This document shows, in pieces, positions 14,771 through 23,763 of a stretch of 64,000 nucleotides of DNA (its first letter is position 1; each line of letters begins with the position of its first letter). The translations under genes and the position numbers were made by a program. The notes beneath the pieces were generated by a model, which was not told where the DNA came from, searched no databases, and saw only the letters and a list, made by a program, of their open reading frames with translations. This DNA is from Gammaproteobacteria bacterium (GTDB taxonomy: Bacteria > Pseudomonadota > Gammaproteobacteria > Pseudomonadales > Pseudohongiellaceae), in contig JAJFKE010000050.1 of NCBI GenBank assembly GCA_021773355.1, positions 1 through 64,000 of the forward strand, written 5' to 3'.

Positions 14771-17011
14771 ATGTACAGACTGATGAAAAACTCTACTTCC
14801 TCTACTATATGGCCAATCTATCCCCTGTTTCTAATTTCAGGATTTCCAGCGCTGCTGTATCAGATCGTCTGGCAGCGATCACTTTTCACTCTGTTCGGTA
14901 CTAATATTGAGTCAATCACCCTTGTGGTGGCTGCCTTTATGTTGGGCTTAGGCTTGGGTAGCCTTCTAGGTGGCAAGCTGTCCAAGCTGCAATTTCTTCC
15001 GCTGCTAATTTTGTTTGGAGTCCTTGAAATAGGCATTGGACTGTTTGGGATTAGTTCTCTTCAATTATTCGATTTCGTCGGCTCCTTTACGATTAATTTG
15101 AGCTACGTGCAAATGACTCTGGTCGCATTTCTTCTGGTTTTAGTCCCGACCCTATCGATGGGTGCAACACTTCCAATTCTTAGTGCCTTTCTAATACATA
15201 GGCAAGCCAATGTCGGACTGTCTCTGGGCTCACTCTATTTTGTTAACACCTTAGGCTCAGCAATAGCCGCATTTTCCGCATCCCTGTTTCTGATGAGCAT
15301 GCTGGGTATGCAGGGCACTATTTACCTCGCGAGCATACTAAATTTTCTCGTTGGAACTGGCGCACTATTGGTCTACTTTCTACAGAATGCTTCTACGGAT
15401 AGTCCTCCAAAACTATCACAAGAAAGTCACGACACAACGAGTTTGGAAACCGCAAGCCCAATGCAGATCTCCTTCCAGTGGATTTTGCTACTTGCGTTTG
15501 CATCGGGTTTTGTTGCTTTATCCTATGAAATACTTTGGATGCGAATTTTTTCCATTGCCAATGCTGGCGTTGCATTTATTTTTCCAAGAATACTTGGCTT
15601 GTTTCTGCTGGGTCTTGCCCTGGGCTCCTATATCGCTGGCAGAGTCTGCGAAACTTATCGGGAAAACACAGAACACATTACCAAGGTACTTAGGTGGAGC
15701 ATTGTGATTGCTGTGGTCCTTGGTTTCCTGCTGATGCCCATTGCAGCATTCTTGGCCACCAAGATGGCGCTGCTATTGGCCGAGCTCTACTTGCTGCTTG
15801 CGGCGCTGGTGCTGGGCGTGCCCTTCCCCCTATTAGCTCACATTGGAATTCAGGCTAATAAGCATAGCGGTGAAAAAATTAGCTATATGTATATGGCGAA
15901 TATTGCTGGGGCAACCATAGGAACGGTATTGACCGGATTTATCCTGATGGACCACCTCCCCAGTCAAACAATTGCTCTGGTATTAGCCCTTATCGGTCTG
16001 GGCATTGCCGCCTTGCTCCCACAGGGGGAAAGCACTCAGGGCCCAACTGCACGCGCTGGCTTTGCCCTACTTGCCTTGCTTTTCCTGTTCAGCAACTCTG
16101 CCCTAAGCACAGGCAACTATGAAAAATTTCAGACTATTCGAAATTATAACGGCCAGTCTTTCAAGCAATTAGTTGAAACAAAAAGCGGGGTGATAAGCGT
16201 AACTGAGAATGATCAGGTCTATGGTGGAGGTGTTTACGATGGTCGCTTCAATACCAGCTTAATAAATGACAGCAATGGAATAGTCAGGCCCTATGTTCTG
16301 AGTGCGTTTCACCCTGCACCGAAGAAGGTACTAATGATAGGTCTTGCCACCGGCTCTTGGGCGCAGGTTGTTGCACACCACCCTGATCTCGAAGAACTAG
16401 TAGTGGTAGAGATTAATCCAGGTTATCTGGAAGTAGTAAACACGCATGAAAGAGTAGAAAGCCTGCTTAGCAACCACAAGGTAAAAATACTTATAGATGA
16501 TGGTCGCAGATATCTACAGCGTAATGAGAACGAGAAATTCGACCTGATCATCATGAACACCACATTCCATTGGCGAGCCTATGCAGCCAACCTACTTTCA
16601 AAGGATTTCCTTGAAATAGTTCTAGCGCACCTAAACGAAAACGGTATCGCCTTCTACAACTCCACCAACTCAATGAACGTGCAGAAAACAGGCGCCACCG
16701 TATGCCTTCATGCACTGCGGTTTCAGAATCATATGCTGTGTAGCAATGAGCCATTCGAAACCGATATCGCGCGACTTGAAAGCATCCTGTGGGAATACGA
16801 GATAGACGGTGTCAAGCAGCATGATCCCGACAACGAAATTCATGTCGCCAGAATCACAGAGACCATTAGAATGTTTGATGCGTCGAGGTTCGGATTTAAT
16901 ACAGCCTACGACTTTGAGACTTTCCCGTTCGAGGCACGAGAATCCATTCTACGTCGAACGGCTGAAAACTTTATTATTACCGATGACAATATGGGGGACG
17001 AGTGGAATTGA
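14771..17011 (+). CDS. Fused membrane/spermidine-synthase-like protein
   Basis: A 746-residue fusion. The N-terminal 440 residues hold about ten to twelve membrane helices (MFS-like or spermine synthase membrane domain). The C-terminal part is a class-I methyltransferase-like spermidine synthase domain: VLMIGLATGSWAQVVAHHPDLEELVVVEINPGY (nucleotide-binding loop and acidic end), DDGRRYL and FDLIIMNTTFHWR. In true spermidine synthases the catalytic motif is an Asp in D-x-x-D/E; here the position after the fifth strand reads NTTFHW, so polyamine synthesis is not assured. The start is the first ATG; ATGAAAAAC four codons on is an alternative. Single-gene unit convergent with ccoP. Confidence 0.82.
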   Translation: MYRLMKNSTSSTIWPIYPLFLISGFPALLYQIVWQRSLFTLFGTNIESITLVVAAFMLGLGLGSLLGGKLSKLQFLPLLILFGVLEIGIGLFGISSLQLFDFVGSFTINLSYVQMTLVAFLLVLVPTLSMGATLPILSAFLIHRQANVGLSLGSLYFVNTLGSAIAAFSASLFLMSMLGMQGTIYLASILNFLVGTGALLVYFLQNASTDSPPKLSQESHDTTSLETASPMQISFQWILLLAFASGFVALSYEILWMRIFSIANAGVAFIFPRILGLFLLGLALGSYIAGRVCETYRENTEHITKVLRWSIVIAVVLGFLLMPIAAFLATKMALLLAELYLLLAALVLGVPFPLLAHIGIQANKHSGEKISYMYMANIAGATIGTVLTGFILMDHLPSQTIALVLALIGLGIAALLPQGESTQGPTARAGFALLALLFLFSNSALSTGNYEKFQTIRNYNGQSFKQLVETKSGVISVTENDQVYGGGVYDGRFNTSLINDSNGIVRPYVLSAFHPAPKKVLMIGLATGSWAQVVAHHPDLEELVVVEINPGYLEVVNTHERVESLLSNHKVKILIDDGRRYLQRNENEKFDLIIMNTTFHWRAYAANLLSKDFLEIVLAHLNENGIAFYNSTNSMNVQKTGATVCLHALRFQNHMLCSNEPFETDIARLESILWEYEIDGVKQHDPDNEIHVARITETIRMFDASRFGFNTAYDFETFPFEARESILRRTAENFIITDDNMGDEWN

Positions 17012-17142
17012 TAGGTAAAGAAGGGAATTCTTGTACTCCAGCAATGAGAATTAGACTGCCATTTTTTGCCAGTGCTGATGGCTAAAAATTTAATACGCAG
17101 CGATTGCAAAGGGAGAGCGAAGTCGCCAAATCAATTTCCTTG

Positions 17143-18021
17143 TTATCGAGCAAGCATGGCAACTAATAATTTTATCTGTGCATCATCCAGGCGCCCCGCG
17201 AAGGAAGGCATCACGCCATTCCTACCAGAGGCAATGGATGCTCTGATTGTTTCCAAGTCGCCACCGTAGAGCCAAATATTATCAGCCAGATCAGGGGCGC
17301 CTAATAGTGGGTTTCCTGCACCATCAATGCCATGACAGGCGGCACAATTCTGCGTGTACACAGCCTTACCAGGATGTGAGTCTGTGCCGGGTTCACCGAA
17401 CTGGGCAACGTAGTCAGCCACCTGCGCAACATTTTCATCGCCAAGTATCGCCTGCCAGGCCAACATATTAGCATTTCTTCCTGTACGAATAGTTTGTTCG
17501 ATCTGTTCGGCGCTGGAGCCCCACTGCCAGTCTATGTCCATCAGGTTAGGAAACAATGAAGCCTGACCTCGAGCGTCTGGTCCGTGACAGGCAGAACACT
17601 CACGTGTGAAAATGCGCTCGGCAGTTTGCATGAGAACAAGATCATTCTGAATTTCTACCAAACCTGCCTGTGCTATATCAGCTCGCGCCTGTTGAAAGCT
17701 TGCGTCGTATTTATCGTAGCTTTCAATAATGCGAGATCCCTGCGACCAGTTTAATAAGCCTTTGTAAGAACCCAAACCAGGGTACAACAGCAGATAAATA
17801 AGCGAGAAAACCAACGCCGCCAGAATCATCCAAAACCACCAAAGCGGCGGTGCGCTAGAGCCTTCGCGCAGATCGTTATCCCACACCGGCTCCGCATCGG
17901 ACTCGTCATTTGCACTCGGCGCAAAATACACAGATAGAATTAACCACGCCAAGGTCGCAAGCGATACACAGGTCAGAACAACGATCCAACCACTCCAAAA
18001 TCCTGTAGGCAAATCAGCCAT
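17143..18021 (-). CDS. ccoP: Cytochrome cbb3 oxidase subunit III (diheme)
   Basis: A 292-residue membrane-anchored diheme cytochrome c that passes electrons to the CcoO/CcoN subunits. Two TM segments lie at about residues 9-33 and 60-81, as in gammaproteobacterial CcoP. The heme c sites are CSACH at 142-146 and CAACH at 226-230, each followed by a methionine-containing loop (NANMLAW, GVMPSF). Its ATG overlaps the end of ccoQ by 8 nt. The ccoGHIS assembly genes that often follow are not in this window, where the convergent spermidine-synthase-like gene begins instead. Confidence 0.95.
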   Translation of the reverse strand: MADLPTGFWSGWIVVLTCVSLATLAWLILSVYFAPSANDESDAEPVWDNDLREGSSAPPLWWFWMILAALVFSLIYLLLYPGLGSYKGLLNWSQGSRIIESYDKYDASFQQARADIAQAGLVEIQNDLVLMQTAERIFTRECSACHGPDARGQASLFPNLMDIDWQWGSSAEQIEQTIRTGRNANMLAWQAILGDENVAQVADYVAQFGEPGTDSHPGKAVYTQNCAACHGIDGAGNPLLGAPDLADNIWLYGGDLETIRASIASGRNGVMPSFAGRLDDAQIKLLVAMLAR

Positions 18022-18157
18022 GGTAGTCTTCGTCCTCTAGCGGTATTCGTGCGGCCCTATTAATTTGTTCATCGTTGTCTTTATTCGTGAACCAAATAGC
18101 CAGGCCGATCATGAACGCCATCACCAACATATCACCTAAGAAAATAAACATGGTCAT
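18014..18157 (-). CDS. ccoQ: Cytochrome cbb3 oxidase small subunit CcoQ
   Basis: A 47-residue single-helix protein read from the ATG at 18157. It starts MTMFIFLGDMLVMAFMIG, then LAIWFTNKDNDEQ and an acidic C-terminus. This is the normal size and shape of CcoQ/FixQ, which stabilises the oxidase complex. A GAGGA ribosome-binding site lies 8 nt upstream, its ATG overlaps the ccoO stop (ATGA), and its own 3' end overlaps the ccoP start. The order N-O-Q-P is thus complete. Confidence 0.92.
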   Translation of the reverse strand: MTMFIFLGDMLVMAFMIGLAIWFTNKDNDEQINRAARIPLEDEDYHG

Positions 18158-18783
18158 ATCGATATATCCTCACTGAGACCGGTGCCCAGCATTTGTAAAT
18201 AGGCAATCAGCGCGTCTATTTCCTTTAATCCTTCAAGCTCACTATCAGCAGCGGCAATATCTTCATCGCTATAAGGATGACCCAGTATTCTAAGCGCGCT
18301 AAGCTTGGCGGTTATATTGCCAACCTGACTTGCCTCCCGTTTCGCTAACCAAGGATAAGCAGGCATGATGCTTGCCGCGATCACCGACCTTGGGTCGATC
18401 AAATGAACACGATGCCAGTCGTTGGAAAATTTTCCTCCGACCCGATGCAAATCCGGCCCGGTGCGTTTTGAGCCCCAAAGAAAGGGTCGGTCATACACGA
18501 ATTCCCCTGCCCGCGAGTAAGGGCCATAACGTTCCACTTCGGCGATCAATGGCCTGACTTGCTGGGAGTGACAGACACTACAGCCTTCCCTTATATAAAT
18601 ATCGCGGCCTGTTAATTCTACAGCGCTGTATACTCGTGTATTTTCTGTCGCAATTTGTAAACTCTGCTGATTTAGAACCGGTAGGATCTGAACCAATCCA
18701 CCAATTGAGGATACCAACAGGATGCCGAAAATTAGCAGGCCGGTGTTTTCTTCAATCTTCTTGTGTAGGGAAAGAGCACTCAT
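18154..18783 (-). CDS. ccoO: Cytochrome cbb3 oxidase subunit II (monoheme)
   Basis: A 209-residue monoheme cytochrome c anchored by an N-terminal helix (about residues 16-36). The heme motif is CSVCH at 68-72 and an axial methionine is likely in SIMPAYPWL. GREIY-type signature DIYIREGC and RTGPDLHRVGGK are those of CcoO. Its ATG overlaps the ccoN stop (ATGA). It relays electrons from CcoP to the CcoN heme-copper centre. Confidence 0.96.
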   Translation of the reverse strand: MSALSLHKKIEENTGLLIFGILLVSSIGGLVQILPVLNQQSLQIATENTRVYSAVELTGRDIYIREGCSVCHSQQVRPLIAEVERYGPYSRAGEFVYDRPFLWGSKRTGPDLHRVGGKFSNDWHRVHLIDPRSVIAASIMPAYPWLAKREASQVGNITAKLSALRILGHPYSDEDIAAADSELEGLKEIDALIAYLQMLGTGLSEDISI

Positions 18784-20219
18784 GAGCTTACTCCAAAGGC
18801 CGGACTCACTGCTGGGGCATACACTTTAAGAGCATGCTTTCCTGCCAGAGTCATGAACAAGTTATAGCCCATTAGAAGGGTACCGCCGAGGAATATTATT
18901 CCTGCGATCAATCGCAGGGCATAATAAGGAGTCATGCTGGACATAATATCCTTGAAACTAAAACTCAGTTCGCCGATTTCATCCACACTCAACCACAACA
19001 ATCCTTGAGAAACGCCAGCTCCCCACATCGCTATGATGTAAAGCATGGTGCCGGCCAGAGCCATCCAGAAATGTATATTCGCCAAGCGTAAACTGTATAG
19101 CTCGACGCCAACCAGTCGTGGCACCATGAAATAGAAAGTGCCATAGGTAATCATGGCGTTCCAACCCAGAGCACCAGAGTGCACATGGCCTATTGTCCAA
19201 TCCGTAAAATGGCTCACCACGTTGACACTGGGAAAAGACATCATCGGCCCTTCGAATGTTGCCAGACCATAGAATGCAAGTGATAGCACGATAAACTTGA
19301 GCGCTGGATCAGTCTTAAGTTTTTCGGAGGCGGAGCTCACGGTCATGATGCCATTAATCATACTGGCCCAGGATGGCGCGAGTAAGATCACACTCATTAT
19401 CATGGCAAGTGACAGCACCCATTCAGGCACTGCACTGTAGTGCAGATGATGTGGTCCCGCCCAGATATAGCTGTAGGTGAAAGCCCAAAACGCCACCACC
19501 GAGAGGCGGTAACTCCAGATGGGTCGGCCCGCGTGCTTCGGCAAGAAGTAGTACATCATGCCGAGAAAGCCTCCAGTTAATAAAAACCCTACTGCATTGT
19601 GCCCGTACCACCACTGCACCACCGCATCTTGAGCACCGGCATACACAGAATAAGACTTTCCAATGGTGACCGGTATAGCCAGGCTGTTAACAATATGCAA
19701 CATGGCTATGACGATGATAAGAGCACCATAGAACCAATTTGAAATATAGATAGGCTTTATCTTGCGATTGGCGATTGTGCCGAAGAACACAATACCGAAA
19801 CAAACCCAAACCACGGCGATAACTATATCGAAGGGCCATTCCAGTTCGGCGTATTCCTTCGATGTGGTCCAGCCTGCAAGCAAGGAGAGGCCGCCTAACA
19901 AAACTGTTAGCTGCCAGGCGTAGCAGCAAAACCAGGCGAGCCTGGGCGCATAAAGTGGCGCATGGGAAGTTCGTTGCACACTATAAAAGCCAGTGGCCAT
20001 CAAGGCAGAGACAGCGAAGCCGAAAATTATCCCATTGGTATGCAAGGGGCGTAAACGACCGAAGGAAAGCCAAAACTGCCCGAAGTCTATGCTGGGCCAA
20101 ATTAGCTCGGCAGAGATATAGACACCGACAGTCATCGCCAATACCGCCCAGATAATGGAAAACTGGATCAGCCGTATAACGACTTTGTCGTGGTACAGAT
20201 TGTTGTCTTCTTCATCCAT
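18780..20219 (-). CDS. ccoN: Cytochrome cbb3 oxidase catalytic subunit I
   Basis: A 479-residue twelve-helix heme-copper oxidase subunit that reduces O2 and pumps protons under low oxygen. Metal ligands are visible: LRPLHTNG (low-spin heme), WWYGHNAVGF and AGPHHLHYSAVP (CuB), and DWTIGHVHSGALGWN (both hemes). The catalytic tyrosine of C-type oxidases is probably in TYSYIWAG. It is 59 bp downstream of the Yip1-family gene and probably shares its FNR/Anr-type promoter. Confidence 0.97.
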   Translation of the reverse strand: MDEEDNNLYHDKVVIRLIQFSIIWAVLAMTVGVYISAELIWPSIDFGQFWLSFGRLRPLHTNGIIFGFAVSALMATGFYSVQRTSHAPLYAPRLAWFCCYAWQLTVLLGGLSLLAGWTTSKEYAELEWPFDIVIAVVWVCFGIVFFGTIANRKIKPIYISNWFYGALIIVIAMLHIVNSLAIPVTIGKSYSVYAGAQDAVVQWWYGHNAVGFLLTGGFLGMMYYFLPKHAGRPIWSYRLSVVAFWAFTYSYIWAGPHHLHYSAVPEWVLSLAMIMSVILLAPSWASMINGIMTVSSASEKLKTDPALKFIVLSLAFYGLATFEGPMMSFPSVNVVSHFTDWTIGHVHSGALGWNAMITYGTFYFMVPRLVGVELYSLRLANIHFWMALAGTMLYIIAMWGAGVSQGLLWLSVDEIGELSFSFKDIMSSMTPYYALRLIAGIIFLGGTLLMGYNLFMTLAGKHALKVYAPAVSPAFGVSS

Positions 20220-20278
20220 TTAACTTTTTCCGTGCAGTTGCTTCATTCTTTTTCAATTTGTAGTCGCGCACAGCGCGC

Positions 20279-20908
20279 CTACACGCCAAGCAGCGGCCCC
20301 ACTCCCAATGTCCAAAACATCATGCTCATGCCCAGCAGACTTACCGCCGCTACTAATAGCCAACCGACTAGCGAGGACGCCATCAACATGCCTCTTTCCG
20401 ATGTTGTTTCCAGAACGATGGGGATTCCCTTATAGAGTAAGAACATGCTCCAGATCATGGTTGGTATGAGAACAATAATATTCAGCAATACATCAGGAAA
20501 AAGGTGAGCGAGGCTGGCCACCGCCAATGGTTCGCCTACTATAGTGATCAGTGCAACATGCCGACCTAGAGAAGTGCTCGCAGCGTAAGTTGATGCCATC
20601 CAACGACTAATAATGGAAGTGCTCAATAGACCAATTATCAGTATTAGGAAGTAAGCGCAACTTACCAGTAACAGGGCTTGCGTTGGCAGCATTAAAGGTT
20701 CTGCTGCACCCAAACGCCAACCAAAATTAGCTGCGCCTATAAGTGAGAAAGCTGGAGGCAGAATAAGAAGCCACAGAGAATAACGGAGCATAATACCAAC
20801 AGGCGAGGGGTCAACCTGCGCTAATTGTTTGAATGCCTCCGTAGGTTGATACAGCGACTTAAACAGTAAAAACGAATAGATTTCTGAACTCATAACCCGA
20901 CCGCCCAA
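20279..20908 (-). CDS. Yip1-family membrane protein
   Basis: A 209-residue membrane protein with about five or six helices, matching the bacterial Yip1/DUF1282 type (residues LFKSLYQPTEAFKQL at the start, then alternating helices with LIIGLLSTSIISRW). A second ATG at residue 6 (MSSEIYSF) is an alternative start. Function is unknown in bacteria. It lies between the FNR-type promoter and ccoN, in the same direction, so it may be made with the oxidase under low oxygen. Confidence 0.75.
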   Translation of the reverse strand: MGGRVMSSEIYSFLLFKSLYQPTEAFKQLAQVDPSPVGIMLRYSLWLLILPPAFSLIGAANFGWRLGAAEPLMLPTQALLLVSCAYFLILIIGLLSTSIISRWMASTYAASTSLGRHVALITIVGEPLAVASLAHLFPDVLLNIIVLIPTMIWSMFLLYKGIPIVLETTSERGMLMASSLVGWLLVAAVSLLGMSMMFWTLGVGPLLGV

Positions 20909-21034
20909 CTTCCTTTTTGCGAAGATTGGCGCGATTTTATCCCTTGTTAGATTGAATATTTTACTGTTGCCGTTTCATTTCAAAGTCTGTCCATAGGACC
21001 CGAAAGCTCTTTGGCAGTGCACCCGACGTGGCGA

Positions 21035-21075
21035 ATTATACGCAGGCCCGCTAGCGGGTAATTGATCTGTCTCAA
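21035..21075 (-). promoter_or_regulatory. Class II FNR/Anr-type promoter for Yip1-ccoNOQP
   Basis: On the minus strand, TTGAGACAGATCAA (9 of 10 bases of the TTGAT-N4-ATCAA consensus) is followed after 21 nt by a perfect TATAAT at 21035-21040. This spacing puts the box near -41.5, the geometry of an FNR-activated class II promoter. It lies about 127 bp before the Yip1-family ATG and fits the known oxygen control of cbb3 oxidases. Confidence 0.75.
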
Positions 21076-21175
21076 GAACTTGCTCCGATTCATGCACAGC
21101 ATGTGCGCCTTGCCCTAGATCGAACTCGCGGGCATAGTTGACGCAGTGGCCAGATCTCTCGATTTCAGCAATTCT

Positions 21176-21571
21176 TCAGCGATTAGTTACGACCGAAAAA
21201 CCAAATGACCCTTGGTAGACCGAGGGATCATCGCCAATCACAGCCGTCCAACTCACAACATAGTCACCATCGGGTATAGATGGATTCGTTATTTCTATCA
21301 TTAAGTCGTTAGCACCCATTGTGTGGAAGCCACGCAGGTCATAGCTTCCATCAGGACCTGTAAGACTCAAACTACTTTTCGGTACATCTGGCAGGGCGCC
21401 GTAGAACAGTCGCAGGTTGCGTGGTGCGCGGTTCAACACCGAATCTGCGGCTGGCTCTGAACGCAGCAAGGGAGAGTAATCAGAAGAACTGGTACAGGTC
21501 AGCAGAGTACTGGTTAAAACAAGCAGGACTAAAATGGATTTGAAATTTCTGCTGCCTAACATGGTAAACAT
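21176..21571 (-). CDS. CopC-like lipoprotein
   Basis: A 131-residue exported protein with a hydrophobic signal and a possible LLTC lipobox. The remainder (YSPLLRSEPAADSVLNRAPRNLRLFYG, ending DGDYVVSWTAVIGDDPSVYQGSFGFSV) has the beta-sandwich pattern of CopC domains. Classical CopC copper ligands (His at the mature N-terminus and the M-rich loop) are not evident, so it may not store copper. It ends about 100 bp before the FNR-type promoter of the oxidase operon; copper is a cbb3 cofactor, so a delivery role is possible. Confidence 0.75.
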   Translation of the reverse strand: MFTMLGSRNFKSILVLLVLTSTLLTCTSSSDYSPLLRSEPAADSVLNRAPRNLRLFYGALPDVPKSSLSLTGPDGSYDLRGFHTMGANDLMIEITNPSIPDGDYVVSWTAVIGDDPSVYQGSFGFSVVTNR

Positions 21572-21787
21572 TCCCCTCTTATGATCATTAGCTTTGGCGA
21601 ATGGATTAAAATTCGACCAACTGTGGGATTTTCTTCACCTGTTCAGTGTAGCGCGTTAGGGCGCCGAATTCATTGTCATAATCCCAGCCGCGGCAATATG
21701 ACGCGTTGGATTCCGAGGGAATATCGCTGAGAGAATTGGGGAGGGTACCGTGCCTGACTTGGATGTAGACGCTGGGAGAGTCAGCGC

Positions 21788-21976
21788 CTAGTGTTGGTCC
21801 CGCTGCTTCTTAACTTGGGAAAGTTCTTTGGCGAATTGATCGAGCTTCATTCGTATTTCGTCTTCTTTCTGCTTCTTTAGAAAATTTAGGTCGCTGTCTG
21901 CTTTCGCTTCCTCGATAGCTTCCTGTATTGCATCGTTAAGCGGCTTTTCTAATGCTGCTTCAGCAGATTTATTCAT
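21788..21976 (-). CDS. Small charged coiled-coil protein
   Basis: A 62-residue acidic and lysine-rich protein (ALEKPLNDAIQEAIEEAKADSDLNF, then KKQKEDEIRMKLDQFAKEL) that should form a helix or coiled coil. A GGAG ribosome-binding site lies 9 nt before the ATG. I do not recognise the family. The sequence just after it contains an open frame of 67 codons in another frame without a start codon, which could be the remains of a longer gene. Confidence 0.45.
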   Translation of the reverse strand: MNKSAEAALEKPLNDAIQEAIEEAKADSDLNFLKKQKEDEIRMKLDQFAKELSQVKKQRDQH

Positions 21977-22647
21977 TCGTTATAACTCCAGCTTCTGGTT
22001 GTAACTTCTAGTGCCGGTCAATTTTAAACAAACAGCAAATGAGGGATTTCTGCGCTTGCCGTGTGTTCGTTTTTTGCTCTTGTTAAAGTAAATCCAGCTA
22101 TTTTCTAATCAGGTTTCCGGAAAAAATAGACCCGAATTGGTAAACCTGTGAATTCCCGAAGTGCTTATTACCTCAAAAAATCAATAATTTAGCTGCTTCT
22201 ATGGAGCGCAACATATAGTGTAAGTCGGCCGAAGTCAAACAATATCTAGTGCTTTCAGGCGCTTATATACAATTTCCAGGCCGCTAAAACTAAATGGTAT
22301 ACCAGCCCCCTTCCTTTGTGTCACTGCTTATGCAGGCAAATATTTCTAATGATTTCTTATACTTAGACCCGATATCTGTTTTTATAAAATATTCAAAAAC
22401 AGGACATCCAATTAATTATTAAAGGACACCCAATTTTTTAATTTTTTATTGAATTTGATGTTTTCCACATCCAAATTACCAGTGTCAGCGATTTTTGATC
22501 GGAGATTTTTCGTGGTCATCACTCTTTCGGCAAAGTGGACTGGTATCGACGGATAAAAGGGCTTGCGAAGGGCACAAGTCAACAGAGATTTCATGAATCG
22601 CTTGAGTTGAATCTGAGCTAGGGAGATAACTGAGTCAGTAATTGTGG
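21977..22647. other. Intergenic stretch without a supported gene
   Basis: About 670 bp of AT-rich sequence lie between the Y1 transposase gene and the small coiled-coil gene. A 60-codon minus-strand frame inside it (22412-22594) has no ribosome-binding site and I do not support it. The direct repeats GGACAYCCAATT are here. Nothing else is evident. Confidence 0.4.
22402..22435 (-). repeat. Direct repeats GGACATCCAATT / GGACACCCAATT
   Basis: Two copies of a 12-mer differing in one base lie 22 bp apart, about 210 bp beyond the 3' end of the Y1 transposase. Short repeated GGACACC-type sequences near REP-associated transposases often mark the element that the enzyme acts on. No hairpin is obvious in the copies. 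Confidence 0.4.
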
Positions 22648-23763
22648 CTAGGTACTACCGTATAACATTCGGGAGGAATGGACTCCCCTAATCCATTTAA
22701 GAGGATGTTTGAAGTTCACTCCCGATTTAATTCTGCTTTCGTGAAAGTGAATAAGTGCTGTCTCTGAACCCGCAGCAACGGAATAATGCCGATGAAATGA
22801 GGTGACACTCTTCAACCAAGATTCGGCGCTTATACCGAGATCTCGAAGTAGGCGATTCTTCTCATCCAGGGTATCGGTAATACGATGTACTGAATGCTCT
22901 TCCGGGTGCAGGGCCTTGCAGGTTGTTTCCAGTAAATCAAAATAAGCCTGTGGTGATAGTTGCAAGGCTTGCGGAGATAGCCTCTCTATATCCGCCATTG
23001 GTCTTAGCTTGGCTTGTTTGGCACCGGTTTGCCGCCCTACCAAGTGCTTGGTGGTGCGTCTGGTTAGTAGTCGATGTTGACGGTAGCTGCGATTTTTGAC
23101 TTTCTTGGCATGATGAATCAACCGCTCCTGGATTGAGGTAAAGTCACTGTTCTCTAGCGAGTCACTCATTCCGGCACGAACTGGATTTAAGTCCACATAA
23201 GCCATACAGGTGACCAAGGCTTTCTCGTCAAGCAAAGCCTGACTCTTAAAGCGACCTTCCCAAAACCTGCCATTACACTCGTCCTCCCTATTAGCGTGGC
23301 GTGCAATAGATTCATTCACACAACGCATGAACCAGCTTATGTCCGTGAGTCGATCACGCCACAGTGCTATTTGTCGCTGCAGGTGTTTATTCGCCGCCTT
23401 GCTGGATTTGTTCTTTTCGAGAGTATTGACTAAGGCTGCATTACGCGGAAAAAGCTCGGTCCAGCGCCTAATAACCTCCGCATCGTCCCACTCTTTGGCT
23501 TGCTGCTCATTCACAAATAGTACCAAGTGATAATGATTGCTCATGATTGCATAGGCACAAATATCGATGGAGAATTGCGCGGCTAGTGATTTGATACGCC
23601 CTACCAACCACTGCTTTCGATGATCGAAGTTTTTACCTGTGACAGGGTCATCGCCACATAGGTAGGCACGGCGAACACAGCGGGAAATGCAGTGGTAATA
23701 TGGCGTATCTTGCAACGATACTTGTTGGTATCTGGCTCGCGTCATCGGTCCGGCTTTGGTCAA
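22648..23763 (-). CDS. Y1 (REP-associated, HUH) transposase
   Basis: A 371-residue single-strand DNA transposase-like protein of the Y1/RAYT group. The metal-binding HUH motif is SNHYHLVLFV, and the C-terminal half of the catalytic domain reads GRFWEGRFKSQALLDEKALVTCMAYVDLNPVRA, a signature common in marine gammaproteobacteria. A nucleophilic tyrosine is not obvious in the helix just before GRFWEGRFKSQ, where it would be expected. The last 150 residues are an extension of unknown role. RAYTs are usually single copy and domesticated, acting on REP hairpins, rather than moving as an IS. No flanking inverted repeats were seen. Confidence 0.88.
   Translation of the reverse strand: MTKAGPMTRARYQQVSLQDTPYYHCISRCVRRAYLCGDDPVTGKNFDHRKQWLVGRIKSLAAQFSIDICAYAIMSNHYHLVLFVNEQQAKEWDDAEVIRRWTELFPRNAALVNTLEKNKSSKAANKHLQRQIALWRDRLTDISWFMRCVNESIARHANREDECNGRFWEGRFKSQALLDEKALVTCMAYVDLNPVRAGMSDSLENSDFTSIQERLIHHAKKVKNRSYRQHRLLTRRTTKHLVGRQTGAKQAKLRPMADIERLSPQALQLSPQAYFDLLETTCKALHPEEHSVHRITDTLDEKNRLLRDLGISAESWLKSVTSFHRHYSVAAGSETALIHFHESRIKSGVNFKHPLKWIRGVHSSRMLYGST

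Noticed and set aside
22412-22594. Minus-strand frame of 60 codons in the intergenic region
   Set aside because: No ribosome-binding site, basic low-complexity product and no family; it overlaps the GGACAYCCAATT repeats.
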